This document shows, one piece after another, positions 1-8,416 of a DNA stretch of 64,000 bases. This DNA comes from Saprospiraceae bacterium (GTDB lineage Bacteria > Bacteroidota > Bacteroidia > Chitinophagales > Saprospiraceae): the NCBI GenBank assembly GCA_016787525.1, contig JAEUUP010000109.1:1-64000 (forward strand), written 5' to 3'. The notes beneath the pieces were generated by a model. That model did not search any database. It saw only the letters and a list, made by a program, of their open reading frames with translations, and was not told where the DNA came from. The translations under genes were made by a program, and so were the position numbers. Position 1 is the stretch's first letter; each line of letters begins with the position of its first letter.

Positions 1-9
1 AAGGGGGAA

Positions 10-80
10 TGGAGGGAAGGTTTAATTTTTTTCAAGTTCGGGCTGCGCCCGAACTTGAAAAAAATTAAACCTTCCCTCCA
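10..80. repeat. Perfect 34-bp inverted repeat (long hairpin)
   Basis: Positions 10-43 and 47-80 are exact reverse complements around the 3-nt loop TGC. The arms hold T-runs and A-runs, so a transcript in either direction would form a very long hairpin. No transposase or coding sequence is visible beside it. It may be a strong terminator of a gene outside the window or a small mobile hairpin element; the sequence does not decide. A smaller 7-bp GC-rich hairpin follows at 93-109. Confidence 0.75.
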
Positions 81-205
81 AAAAGTCCACTCCGCCGCCA
101 CAGGCGGCGTTATTTACGCTTAAAAAACTACCGAAGTATTGTTAAAAACAACGACTAATGACACTTTATGACAAGCAAATTCTTAAATCTTTCACGATTA
201 TAAAC

Positions 206-260
206 ACCAAAAGGCAGCTGATGCTCAGAGTGACCCCCTCAGTATCAACTGCCTTTTGGT
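206..260. terminator. Hairpin carrying the dispersed 10-mer in its loop
   Basis: Arms 206-217 and 249-260 are exact complements (12 bp) and pairing continues inward about 5 bp with one mismatch. The loop contains CCCCTCAGTA at 235-244. It is intergenic, upstream of the end of the small minus-strand gene at 309. A terminator role is inferred from shape only; there is no strong T-run. Confidence 0.4.
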
Positions 261-308
261 TGTGTTGCACTATATGAACTAAATCCGTTCAATAATTAAG
301 CCGTATGA

Positions 309-449
309 TTATTTTGTCAATGGTACAGAATTCATGTTAGCGTTGTACAAATAGACAACAAGCATGATGAAAAGAATCAAAAAAATCAGAAAATAGCCGA
401 AACACCAGCCTTTTCTACCATAATTTAAATCGTTACTACTACCAGCCAT
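309..449 (-). CDS. Small single-pass membrane protein
   Basis: A 46-residue frame starting at the ATG at 449 (MAGSSNDL...). It has a polar, Gly/Lys/Arg-containing N-terminus, then one strongly hydrophobic segment at about residues 17-34, then a short polar tail. I do not recognise a family. A longer reading from 506 adds residues without any clear start signal, so I chose the internal ATG. It stands alone on the minus strand downstream of pepA reading the same way, with a 122-nt gap. It could be a chance frame. Confidence 0.4.
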   Translation of the reverse strand: MAGSSNDLNYGRKGWCFGYFLIFLILFIMLVVYLYNANMNSVPLTK

Positions 450-571
450 AATTTTAAGTTTAATATTTTTAATAATAAAGTTGGTCAAAATCTGAACATG
501 CCACAAAAGTACAGTCTATATATTTTATGGCAAAACGTTTTGGCAAGTTATTGAAATAAGTTAGAACGGGT

Positions 572-2041
572 CTAAACCCAAGACTCTAAAAAGTCGGTCA
601 ATAGGCGAATGCCATAAGCAGTAGCCGTCCGATGGTTACCCAATTCTGTTGTTGCCAAAGCCATACCTGCAATGTCAATGTGCGCCCAACCTGTATGATT
701 GTCTATGAAAAACTCTAAAAACTTAGCTGCTGTGATAGAACCAGCAACTGGTTTACTACTCAAGTTCGCAATATCTGCCACATCGGATTTCATGTCTTCA
801 AAATAAGCCTCCCACATCGGCATACGCCAAACACGCTCACCTGATGCTTCGCCTGCTTTTAGCAGTGCATTTGACAAGGTATCGTTATTGCAAAACAGCC
901 CCGCAGCATTATAGCCCAAAGCAGCAATGACGTTGCCTGTCAATGTTGCCAAATCAATCATTACGTCGGGGTTATACTGTTTTTTCATATATGCCAAGCC
1001 ATCTGCAAGCACAAGCCGACCCTCTGCATCTGTATCAATGACTTCAATTGTTTTACCAGCGTAAGAGTCAATAACATCACCTGGACGGGTACCAGCACCA
1101 TCTACCATATTTTCAGTGGCTGGTACAATACCTATGAGATTAATGGGCAGTTGTAGTTTTGCCACCAATTCCATCGTTCCTAAAACCGCTGCTGCACCAC
1201 CCATGTCCGATTTCATCAAGTGCATATTGTTGGAGGGTTTGATACTGATGCCTCCTGTATCGAATGTCACACCTTTGCCTACCAAACCAACGGTTTTTTG
1301 TGCTTTTTCATGTTTGTATTCCATGACGATAAAGCGTGGTTCTTCTTGACTACCTGCATTGACCGATAATAAGGCTTTGAATCCTAACTCAATACATTGC
1401 TTTTTATCAAAAGCTTGTACCGAAAAACCGTTTTTTTCCCCTGATTGGATCGCCCAATTGGCTAAATACTGAGGGGTCTTTATATTAGGTGCGGCATTTA
1501 CTAAATCCATAATTTGGATTTGTGTTTGTGCGGTCAAAAGTGCTTTTTGTGCTTCTTTTTCCGATCTTTCGGCATCTCCATCGACAAAAACGACTAACTC
1601 GGCTTCACTTTGACACAAAGGATGAATGCCGTTAGAGTCAGACTTATAAAGCCCAATACGATAAGCACCTAGCAAAATACCATTCACCATGGATTGCACA
1701 GCATGGCTTTCTGTCAAATTACTATGAATTAGGTCAATAGCAATACGACCTCCGTTGAATTTGGATTTCTGCGTAAAAGAAAGGTTGCGAGCGGCGGCAA
1801 TAATATCGTTACTGTTGGTTTTTTCGCCCAATCCGAGTAGATAAATTCGGGTTTCACCATTGTAAAAATGGTTAATTTCTTTAAAATCGCCTTTAATGTC
1901 GGTCTTCAAACGGTCAATACTCACATTGAAAGTCTGTCCGATGGATTCGAGAGTTGCGCCTAAGCTTTCCGCTTTCAGTATCGGAATGATAACTGTACCG
2001 CAAGTTTGGGTACTAAAAGTGGTACTAATCAATACTTTCAT
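572..2041 (-). CDS. pepA: Leucyl aminopeptidase, M17 family
   Basis: A 489-residue cytosolic aminopeptidase that releases N-terminal amino acids from peptides and uses two divalent metals. The C-terminal catalytic domain holds the family signature DTDAEGRL near residue 335, the metal-binding segment FDTGGISIKPS with SDMGGAAA near 265-285, and the acidic and basic active-site residues expected for M17. The N-terminal 180 residues form the variable regulatory domain. Length is normal for the family. One copy of the dispersed 10-mer lies in frame and encodes the TPQY part of KTPQYLANWA. The gene appears to stand alone, 161 bp downstream of the esterase gene on the same strand. Confidence 0.95.
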   Translation of the reverse strand: MKVLISTTFSTQTCGTVIIPILKAESLGATLESIGQTFNVSIDRLKTDIKGDFKEINHFYNGETRIYLLGLGEKTNSNDIIAAARNLSFTQKSKFNGGRIAIDLIHSNLTESHAVQSMVNGILLGAYRIGLYKSDSNGIHPLCQSEAELVVFVDGDAERSEKEAQKALLTAQTQIQIMDLVNAAPNIKTPQYLANWAIQSGEKNGFSVQAFDKKQCIELGFKALLSVNAGSQEEPRFIVMEYKHEKAQKTVGLVGKGVTFDTGGISIKPSNNMHLMKSDMGGAAAVLGTMELVAKLQLPINLIGIVPATENMVDGAGTRPGDVIDSYAGKTIEVIDTDAEGRLVLADGLAYMKKQYNPDVMIDLATLTGNVIAALGYNAAGLFCNNDTLSNALLKAGEASGERVWRMPMWEAYFEDMKSDVADIANLSSKPVAGSITAAKFLEFFIDNHTGWAHIDIAGMALATTELGNHRTATAYGIRLLTDFLESWV

Positions 2042-2202
2042 GCGCCGACAAAACAGGTTAGTTGGGTTGATGAATAATTATTATCAAATAGATTTTTATG
2101 TCTTTCTCAAAATGCTTGTTTGAAAAATTGCGGAGTCAAAGGTCGGTTAATTAGCAAGAAAATTTACTTTTAAGTGTGCTTTTTTTTGAAAAGACTATCG
2201 AA

Positions 2203-3336
2203 CTACGAGAAGAATAACCATTCGACAGCTTTCGGAAACTCTTCGCCCCAACGTCTTTCATTGTGCAAACCATGCGGGTCAATGGCTTTTTTGAATACAA
2301 CTTTTGTATCATCAAAGCCTTGGTTTTTGATATTTTGTTGGAAGTGTTCTATGTTTGGTACCATGTTCGCGCCTTCCAAACCGCCTGCGTAAGCATAAAT
2401 TTTAGTCAAATTGGGCTGAAAAAACTTAATCGTATTGAAAGCAACATTACGCATAGCCCACAAAGACGGTGAAAAGATCATCAATCGCCCAAATACTGAG
2501 GGGTACATCAGCCCCGCATAAATTGTTATCAATCCTCCCATCGAACTTCCACCTACGCCCGTATGGTGGCGCGTGGGCAAGGTGCGAAACTTTTCGTCAA
2601 TGTACTTTTTTAAGGTTTCTGCTATAAACTTAATGTATTTACGCCCTTCCGATTTGCCCAACTTTCGATTATTGACAGGTGGTAAAAACTCACCAATACG
2701 TCCTGCGCCGCCATGGTCAATCGCTATGATGATAACATCTCCCATGCCCTTTTCAGCTAAAACAGCCAATTTTTTATCAATACCCCAATTTCCATAAGGA
2801 GCTTTGTCATCAAATAGGTTTTGTGCATCGTGTAGGTATAGAACAGGGTAACGTTTTTGCGGTTGTGTGTGGTAGTTGTAAGGTAAAAGAGCAACTACCC
2901 GTCTGTTTTTTTTCAGCTGCGGAATAAAAAAAGCCTTGTCAACCACCTCAATTTTGGGCAAAAAAGCAGGATTGAATGTCAGTCCGTAGTTAGACCAACG
3001 CGGTACATTATCCACGACAAGACCTTTGGGTATTTTTAACTGACGATTTTCAGTCGTGTTGCCAAAAGCGTCGAGTTCTTTATTTTCCCAACCACCTCTA
3101 ATATATTTGTAGAGCAGAGGTTGTGGCAAAGTTATTTGATTGGAAAATGTATAAACAAACCTTCCTTTTGAGGCACGCTGCATCTTATATTGAGCATCAT
3201 CAACCGTCCAACCATTAAAATTCCCGACGATATATACAGGGCGGTGGTCATCAACAGGTGTTGTTAACTCCAGTGTTAATGTTTTTTGAGGGTGTGGGCT
3301 TGATTGCGTAGCTGACTGTTCAGCAGTTGAGTTCAT
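2203..3336 (-). CDS. Esterase family protein with N-terminal carbohydrate-binding-like domain
   Basis: A 377-residue protein. Residues about 20-105 look like an E-set/CBM48-like fold (GNFNGWTVDDAQYKM, as in glycogen-binding modules). Residues about 140-375 match the putative esterase family (alpha/beta hydrolase related to esterase D and enterobactin esterase), with the nucleophile elbow GGSSMGG near residue 263 and a likely catalytic His in DPHGLHNERRW near the C-terminus. No signal peptide is obvious, so it is probably cytoplasmic; the substrate is unknown. A box GCAAAATTA at 3416-3424, reading TAATTTTGC on the minus strand, is a plausible promoter element. The 10-mer at 2494 is read as PSV. 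Confidence 0.85.
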   Translation of the reverse strand: MNSTAEQSATQSSPHPQKTLTLELTTPVDDHRPVYIVGNFNGWTVDDAQYKMQRASKGRFVYTFSNQITLPQPLLYKYIRGGWENKELDAFGNTTENRQLKIPKGLVVDNVPRWSNYGLTFNPAFLPKIEVVDKAFFIPQLKKNRRVVALLPYNYHTQPQKRYPVLYLHDAQNLFDDKAPYGNWGIDKKLAVLAEKGMGDVIIIAIDHGGAGRIGEFLPPVNNRKLGKSEGRKYIKFIAETLKKYIDEKFRTLPTRHHTGVGGSSMGGLITIYAGLMYPSVFGRLMIFSPSLWAMRNVAFNTIKFFQPNLTKIYAYAGGLEGANMVPNIEHFQQNIKNQGFDDTKVVFKKAIDPHGLHNERRWGEEFPKAVEWLFFS

Positions 3337-3415
3337 TTTGTAATAGTTCAGATTTTACCGTTTTTACGGCATTAATAATGTGTGTTCAAAATTTAATGTG
3401 TCAGTTGTTCCGAAT

Positions 3416-3424
3416 GCAAAATTA
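3416..3424 (-). promoter_or_regulatory. -7 box for the esterase gene
   Basis: Reads TAATTTTGC on the minus strand, a match to the Bacteroidota -7 consensus TAnnTTTG. It lies about 80 nt before the ATG at 3336. I could not place a -33 box with confidence. Confidence 0.4.
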
Positions 3425-3561
3425 AAGTTTTTGGTTTAGCTAGATAAACGATAGTTTATTTTTTTTTAAATAAGACAAAGATTTAACCCTTTTGCAGAAT
3501 GAGTCAGTTGTCTTTTTTTTGTCAAATTGTCTTTTTTATACTAAACTTCTGTCAAAACAAC

Positions 3562-3570
3562 TACTTTTGC
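3562..3570 (+). promoter_or_regulatory. -7 box of the metal-receptor operon
   Basis: TACTTTTGC matches the phylum's -7 consensus. It lies just before the first plausible start of the His-rich gene and would drive that gene, the TonB receptor and the lipoprotein together. Its position argues against any start upstream of about 3575. Confidence 0.55.
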
Positions 3571-3587
3571 ATAAAACAACCTTGTCG

Positions 3588-3947
3588 TTGAAAAACAGAG
3601 AAAAAGATATACAGTTCAATTTATGGGGCTTCTTAATTGCCTTGCTCATGTTTGTATCATTCAGCATGAAAGAAGTCCATTTATTCTTGCACCACCATCA
3701 CGAGGAAGTAAAAATCTGTGACGCGAGAGCTGGTGAGCATCATTTTCACGACAAAGATTATATACACGAGAGTTGTCCTCTTTGCGACTTTACATTCTCT
3801 TGTTTTGAGCTTAACATCGAAAAACCGCTCGACTTTTCTATACCTAATACAGTTATCTCATCCCAAACGTTTATATATTTACCCTTTTTCTCTCACAAAC
3901 CTGCTGCTTTTGCGCCGCTGCGTGCGCCCCCTTCTTTGGGTGCTTAA
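3588..3947 (+). CDS. Small His/Cys-rich membrane-associated protein
   Basis: About 119 residues if started at TTG 3588; the -7 box at 3562 rules out the longest frame, and the first in-frame ATG (3648) would cut into the hydrophobic segment FLIALLMFVSF. After this N-terminal membrane segment come a run of four His (HLFLHHHHEE), further His residues, and CPLCDF, all typical of metal-binding proteins. The C-terminus APLRAPPSLGA resembles small proteins found just upstream of TonB receptors in Bacteroidota. It lies 39 bp upstream of the ZnuD-like receptor, so a role in handling zinc or another transition metal is inferred. Start codon uncertain. Confidence 0.65.
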   Translation: MKNREKDIQFNLWGFLIALLMFVSFSMKEVHLFLHHHHEEVKICDARAGEHHFHDKDYIHESCPLCDFTFSCFELNIEKPLDFSIPNTVISSQTFIYLPFFSHKPAAFAPLRAPPSLGA

Positions 3948-3986
3948 TCTTCTGTTTGGTTTTATTTCACATTTAATTTTTCAAGC

Positions 3987-6314
3987 ATGAACAAGCGGCT
4001 ATGCCCGTTCGTCATGTCTATTGCTTTGGGTGGTCTTTTGACGGCACAAGCTGACTGCACTTTCACTCTGAAAGGACGGATCATTGATACGGAAAAACAC
4101 GCCGTAGCTTTTGCCAATATTTATGTCAAAGAGCTATCGCAAGGAGTAGTCGCTGACGAAAGTGGCTTTTTTACGATAAAAAATCTATGTCACCAAACCT
4201 ATACACTTGATATGAGTCATGTGGAATGCAACCACAAGACCCAACAGGTGCATATTGATGGCAATACTGAGGGGGTGTTTGAACTGCAACACGATGTCAA
4301 AGTGTTACAGAATGTCATAATACAAAGTAAGCGTGTGCAATTGACTGAGACACAAGCTCATACACAAATCTCTGGTTCAGATTTGGAACAAAAACAAGGA
4401 CAAAATTTGGGCGAGATGCTGCGGTCTATTGCGGGTGTTTCGTCACTCAATGTGGGTTCGACTATCTCGAAACCCGTGGTACAAGGGTTGCATTCCGATC
4501 GCGTTTTGATTCTGAACAATGGTGTCCGTCAAGAGGGTCAACAGTGGGGACTTGACCATGCTCCCGAAATTGACCCATTCATTGCAGACCGTATTTCAGT
4601 TGTGAAAGGGGCATCGGCAGTGAAATATGGCGTTGGAGCTATTGGAGGAGTGATTTTAGTTGAGCCACGAGCCTTACGCGACACAATTGGCTTGGGCGGT
4701 GAAGTCAACATTCAAGGTGCATCGAATGGTCGTATGGGTATTCTATCCAGTTTTCTGGAAGGGCGAAATAGCCTTTTGGGATGGCGTGTGCAAGGTACTT
4801 TCAAACGTGGAGGCAATTTGATGACCCCTCAGTATTTTTTGTCGAATACAGGTGTTTTGGAAGCCAACGGCTCTGTCATGCTTGATTTTAGGGTGAAAAA
4901 TGTAAAAAACGAGGTATTTTTTAGCCATTTTTATACAGAAATTGGTATTTTTCAGGACAGCCACATCGGTAATACTCAGGACCTTTTGAACGCTATTGCG
5001 CGGGGCAAACCTGCTAAAGATGCTGAGTTTACTTACACCATTGCTCGACCTGCTCAACGTGTACAACACGATATTTTGAAATGGAAAGCCTCGATACCGA
5101 CAGGCGACATTGGCAGATTGACTCTGCAAGCAGCTGGACAATACAACCACCGCAAGGAGTACGACTTTCACAGACCTAATGGGCGTAAATATCTAACGTT
5201 TGATACTGTTCAAATTGCTTTTCAGATGCCTTCAGCCCAGTTGCGTGCGGATTGGGAACACCGCCCGTTCAAAAATTGGCATGGGGGCTTAGGTACTGAG
5301 GGGTTCTATCAACTTAATAATACGTATGCTGGTGGCTTGATTCCAGATTTTCAACAAGCCACAGCAGGCATTTATTGGACAGAACGTTGGCGGCGTTACC
5401 CTTCGCCTTTTGAATTGGAAGGCGGTGTGCGTTATGATTATCGTCAGCTTTGGGTGGATTCGACTCGATACGGACAGCAAAATAAGCAGTTTGTATATGC
5501 CAATATATCGGCTTCGGTCGGAGCGATTTATCACATCCAAAAATGGGGTAAACTCTCCTTTAATTTGGGTACAGCATGGCGTTCGCCTAATGTCAACGAG
5601 TTGTTCAGTGATGGGGTGCATCATGGCAATGCCAGTTTTGAAACGGGTGACCCAACACTTGTACCCGAGAGAGCATTGAATGGTACATTGAGTTTGTCCA
5701 TCAAAACGGCGCATTTTGAAGCGGAGGCAAACGTCTATCAAAACCATATTCAACACTTTATTTACCTATCACCCGATTCTGTGCCACGCGTGACCATCAG
5801 AGGCGTTTTTCCCGCTTTTACTTATCGTCAAACAGACGCATTACTGAGGGGGGGAGATTGGACCGCCAAATTGAAGTTGACAGGTGGTTTGTGGTGGACG
5901 AATGCTGTTTCAATACTTTTTGCACATGACCAAACGAATGATTCGTGGTTGCCTTTGATGCCTGCTAATCGCATAGAGCAAGGGTTGAAATATGAAGCAG
6001 AGTCGTTCAAAAGCTTGAAAAATCCATTTATTTCTACCAATATCGTCGTTGTTTCCAAACAAAAGCATGTGCCAACTAAGCAAAATTCAGACGGTACATG
6101 GTCAGCGCAAGATTATGCAGAGCCACCAGATGGTTATGTGCGTGTGGATGCTTATGCAGGTTTTGAGACACATTTGGGCAAACTGGATGCTCATTTTGGG
6201 CTGCGTATCACCAACCTTTTAAACACTCAATACCGTGACTATACGGATAGGTTCAGATATTTTGCTGATGCTCAAGGGCGAAATATCAGCCTAAGCGCAA
6301 AACTGATTTTTTAA
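3987..6314 (+). CDS. TonB-dependent receptor, ZnuD-like (probable metal uptake)
   Basis: A 775-residue outer-membrane receptor. Order: signal peptide (about 1-22), carboxypeptidase-like regulatory domain (about 25-105), plug (about 115-230), then a 22-strand-type barrel ending in a short aromatic C-terminus (SLSAKLIF). The plug has SKPVVQGLHSDRVLILNNGV followed by DHAPEIDP, which resembles zinc receptor ZnuD and related copper and zinc receptors rather than siderophore or SusC receptors. It sits in a likely operon after the His-rich gene and 34 bp before a lipoprotein gene. Four copies of the dispersed 10-mer lie inside, read as NTEG, TPQY, GTEG and LLRG. The metal itself is inferred. Confidence 0.85.
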   Translation: MNKRLCPFVMSIALGGLLTAQADCTFTLKGRIIDTEKHAVAFANIYVKELSQGVVADESGFFTIKNLCHQTYTLDMSHVECNHKTQQVHIDGNTEGVFELQHDVKVLQNVIIQSKRVQLTETQAHTQISGSDLEQKQGQNLGEMLRSIAGVSSLNVGSTISKPVVQGLHSDRVLILNNGVRQEGQQWGLDHAPEIDPFIADRISVVKGASAVKYGVGAIGGVILVEPRALRDTIGLGGEVNIQGASNGRMGILSSFLEGRNSLLGWRVQGTFKRGGNLMTPQYFLSNTGVLEANGSVMLDFRVKNVKNEVFFSHFYTEIGIFQDSHIGNTQDLLNAIARGKPAKDAEFTYTIARPAQRVQHDILKWKASIPTGDIGRLTLQAAGQYNHRKEYDFHRPNGRKYLTFDTVQIAFQMPSAQLRADWEHRPFKNWHGGLGTEGFYQLNNTYAGGLIPDFQQATAGIYWTERWRRYPSPFELEGGVRYDYRQLWVDSTRYGQQNKQFVYANISASVGAIYHIQKWGKLSFNLGTAWRSPNVNELFSDGVHHGNASFETGDPTLVPERALNGTLSLSIKTAHFEAEANVYQNHIQHFIYLSPDSVPRVTIRGVFPAFTYRQTDALLRGGDWTAKLKLTGGLWWTNAVSILFAHDQTNDSWLPLMPANRIEQGLKYEAESFKSLKNPFISTNIVVVSKQKHVPTKQNSDGTWSAQDYAEPPDGYVRVDAYAGFETHLGKLDAHFGLRITNLLNTQYRDYTDRFRYFADAQGRNISLSAKLIF

Positions 6315-6348
6315 ATCAAAATTTTTCACAATTAAAAAATTTAAAAAA

Positions 6349-6864
6349 ATGAAATCTTTAAATATTGCATTTATCCTTTTTTTGACCACTATTTTTGCTT
6401 TTTCTGCTTGCCAAAAAGAAGATGTGACCGAAGAAGAAAACATCAATGTCGTGAAAATGAAAGTAGGTTCGTTAAGTTTTGCATGGTCAGACACCGATGG
6501 AGATGGGGGCGCGGCACCTAAAATTGATACCATCCGCTTGACTACCAGCACTACCAGTGATTTTTCAGTTGTTTTTGAAGATGGTTCCGTTTCTCCTGCT
6601 AAAGACCTTACAACTGAAATCGTCGCTGAGAGCAACGACCATTTGCTTGTTTTCACACCAACAGGCGCTAATTTGACATTTTCAAGTTTGTCAAAAGATG
6701 GCAATGGGAAAGATTTTGGGCAAACAGGAAAGATTGCAGTAGGAGCAGCCAGCACGGGCAGTTTGCAAATTATTTTGTTGCACCAACCTAACAAATCAGC
6801 GACTGACCCATCAAAAACAGGGACTCAGGATAGAGTTGTGACTTTTCCAGTTGTAGTAAAATAG
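6349..6864 (+). CDS. Hypothetical lipoprotein
   Basis: 171 residues. The N-terminal signal ends in FAFSAC, a lipobox with the acylated Cys at residue 21, followed by an acidic stretch. The mature part has an Asp-rich DTDGDGG segment (possible cation site) and mostly beta-prone sequence. It is the last gene of the receptor operon, 34 bp after the TonB receptor and followed by a strong terminator at 6887. This suggests an outer-membrane surface or periplasmic accessory to the receptor, but no characterised family is recognised. Confidence 0.75.
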   Translation: MKSLNIAFILFLTTIFAFSACQKEDVTEEENINVVKMKVGSLSFAWSDTDGDGGAAPKIDTIRLTTSTTSDFSVVFEDGSVSPAKDLTTEIVAESNDHLLVFTPTGANLTFSSLSKDGNGKDFGQTGKIAVGAASTGSLQIILLHQPNKSATDPSKTGTQDRVVTFPVVVK

Positions 6865-6886
6865 GCTATTCTCTTAGTTATACAAA

Positions 6887-6926
6887 TGCAAGAGGCTTTG
6901 TTTCCGTAGAAACAAAGCCTCTTGCA
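6887..6926. terminator. Bidirectional hairpin terminator
   Basis: A 17-bp perfect stem (6887-6903 with 6910-6926) around a 6-nt loop lies in the 84-bp gap between two convergent genes, the lipoprotein and the SPOR protein. Confidence 0.8.
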
Positions 6927-6948
6927 TAAAGTCACTCAAGGGTAGTCA

Positions 6949-8112
6949 CTATTTTTTATAAACCTCCAATTCATCGCCATAGCGGGCTTTGATTTTCTTG
7001 AGAATCCGATTATATTCCTCCTTACTACTATAGCCTATTTCACAACCGATCTCTGTTAGCCCGTTCGATTTTTTCTTTTCGTAAACAACATAGCCCTGTT
7101 CCGTAATCCATTTTTTCAAACGCACAATATTACTTTTATTCGTAAAACTACCAATAACGATAATAGCTTTATGTGTAAGTTCGGACGAATAAACCTGTGG
7201 TTTTACTGCACTGGCTTCTTCTCTTTTTTGTTTATCCACGAAAAAATGTTCATTTGTAATCGCTTGCGTATCTGTTTTTTGCTGTATAGGCGGAGTCGGT
7301 TGTTGAGGAGGTGCCCCTTGAGAGACTGTACCTGAACTGGTTGTCGCATCGGCTTGTCGTGGACTGATGTTGACATTGGGTTTATTATTTTCAACTCGAC
7401 GCACGCCTTCTGTATTTGAGCCACTTCTGGTGTTAAACCACACCAAAATAGCTAACAAAATAATCAAAGATACAGCTAACGCTGGAGCATAGTCACGCCA
7501 ATTATCGGGTAACCAATCGTATTTCTTCGGTTTATTTATAATAATAGGCGGTGGTACATCATCAATAGGCGTTAAAAATTCAGGCGTTACTTTTTCTTTA
7601 AAAGTCAATTGTGGCTCGGATGTCGTAGCAGCAACCGAGTCATCCGTCGTTGGTGTGACAGACACGGCCTTAACAGGTTCTGGTTTCATACGAGAGATAG
7701 GCGCAAAATTGAGCGAAGATAGACCAAAGGTATCGGCATTAAAATTTGTAGAATCAGGCAGAAATTGGACTTTCTGTGTGAAATCACGATACAAACGTCC
7801 GACTTCTGGTAAGATCATGATTTCATTTTTATCGAAATGGCTATACACCCCTTTCACAAAAATATCTATAGCTTCCTGCGCGGCACTGCTCGTTACATGA
7901 TATTTTTCACGGATAAAATCAATCAGTTTTCCATCGTTGGTTTGTTGATTGGCATCAAAAGTCAGATGATACGAGGGTGGATGCACCACACTCATCACAC
8001 CATCGGTCACGGCAGGTTTGTATGTACTTGTAAAACCACCCAAGCTTGGAATGATGATTGAGCCATCTTCCATCAGGATATCTTTGATATCAGAAGCTAT
8101 TTGAATGTCCAT
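6949..8112 (-). CDS. HU-CCDC81 / SPOR domain protein
   Basis: About 387 residues, starting at ATG 8112 (MDIQIASDIKDILM) rather than eight codons earlier. The N-terminal 130 residues match the HU-like CCDC81 domains found in Bacteroidota (PSLGGFTSTY, EVGRLYRD). A linker follows, then one membrane segment near 205-225 (ALAVSLIILLAILVWF), a Pro/Gln/Thr-rich linker, and a C-terminal SPOR domain (IIVIGSFTNKSNI to the end). SPOR domains bind denuded septal peptidoglycan, so the protein probably sits in the inner membrane with an HU-like cytoplasmic domain and acts near division sites. No dispersed 10-mer occurs in it. Confidence 0.85.
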   Translation of the reverse strand: MDIQIASDIKDILMEDGSIIIPSLGGFTSTYKPAVTDGVMSVVHPPSYHLTFDANQQTNDGKLIDFIREKYHVTSSAAQEAIDIFVKGVYSHFDKNEIMILPEVGRLYRDFTQKVQFLPDSTNFNADTFGLSSLNFAPISRMKPEPVKAVSVTPTTDDSVAATTSEPQLTFKEKVTPEFLTPIDDVPPPIIINKPKKYDWLPDNWRDYAPALAVSLIILLAILVWFNTRSGSNTEGVRRVENNKPNVNISPRQADATTSSGTVSQGAPPQQPTPPIQQKTDTQAITNEHFFVDKQKREEASAVKPQVYSSELTHKAIIVIGSFTNKSNIVRLKKWITEQGYVVYEKKKSNGLTEIGCEIGYSSKEEYNRILKKIKARYGDELEVYKK

Positions 8113-8416
8113 TTCTCTCAATATTTTCAGTCTCAAAATTAGAAATATGTACTGATTTTTTTTAAAAAAAATATATATCGGAGATGAAAACTTCGTGTTA
8201 TTGGTATTTTAAGATGTAATATTATGACTATAATATAATTTCTTCCTTAGGTTTATTTTTTTTACCTATCAACAGCACCTGTTTTTCCTTTTAGATCATT
8301 TCTGAATATTCGCAAACGCTCCTCGTTCTATATATAACATTACTTACAAACACCCCCTCAGTATCTACACAGAAAAAACTACCTTTGCACCTCAAAATCA
8401 AAAAGTCATTTCTAAA
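8113..8416. other. Intergenic region with divergent promoters
   Basis: No credible gene. It is AT-rich, contains one dispersed 10-mer (8354-8363), and a clear -7 box TACCTTTGC at 8380-8388 for the GH3 gene starting at 8417. The minus-strand promoter of the SPOR gene must also lie here but is not distinct. Confidence 0.6.
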
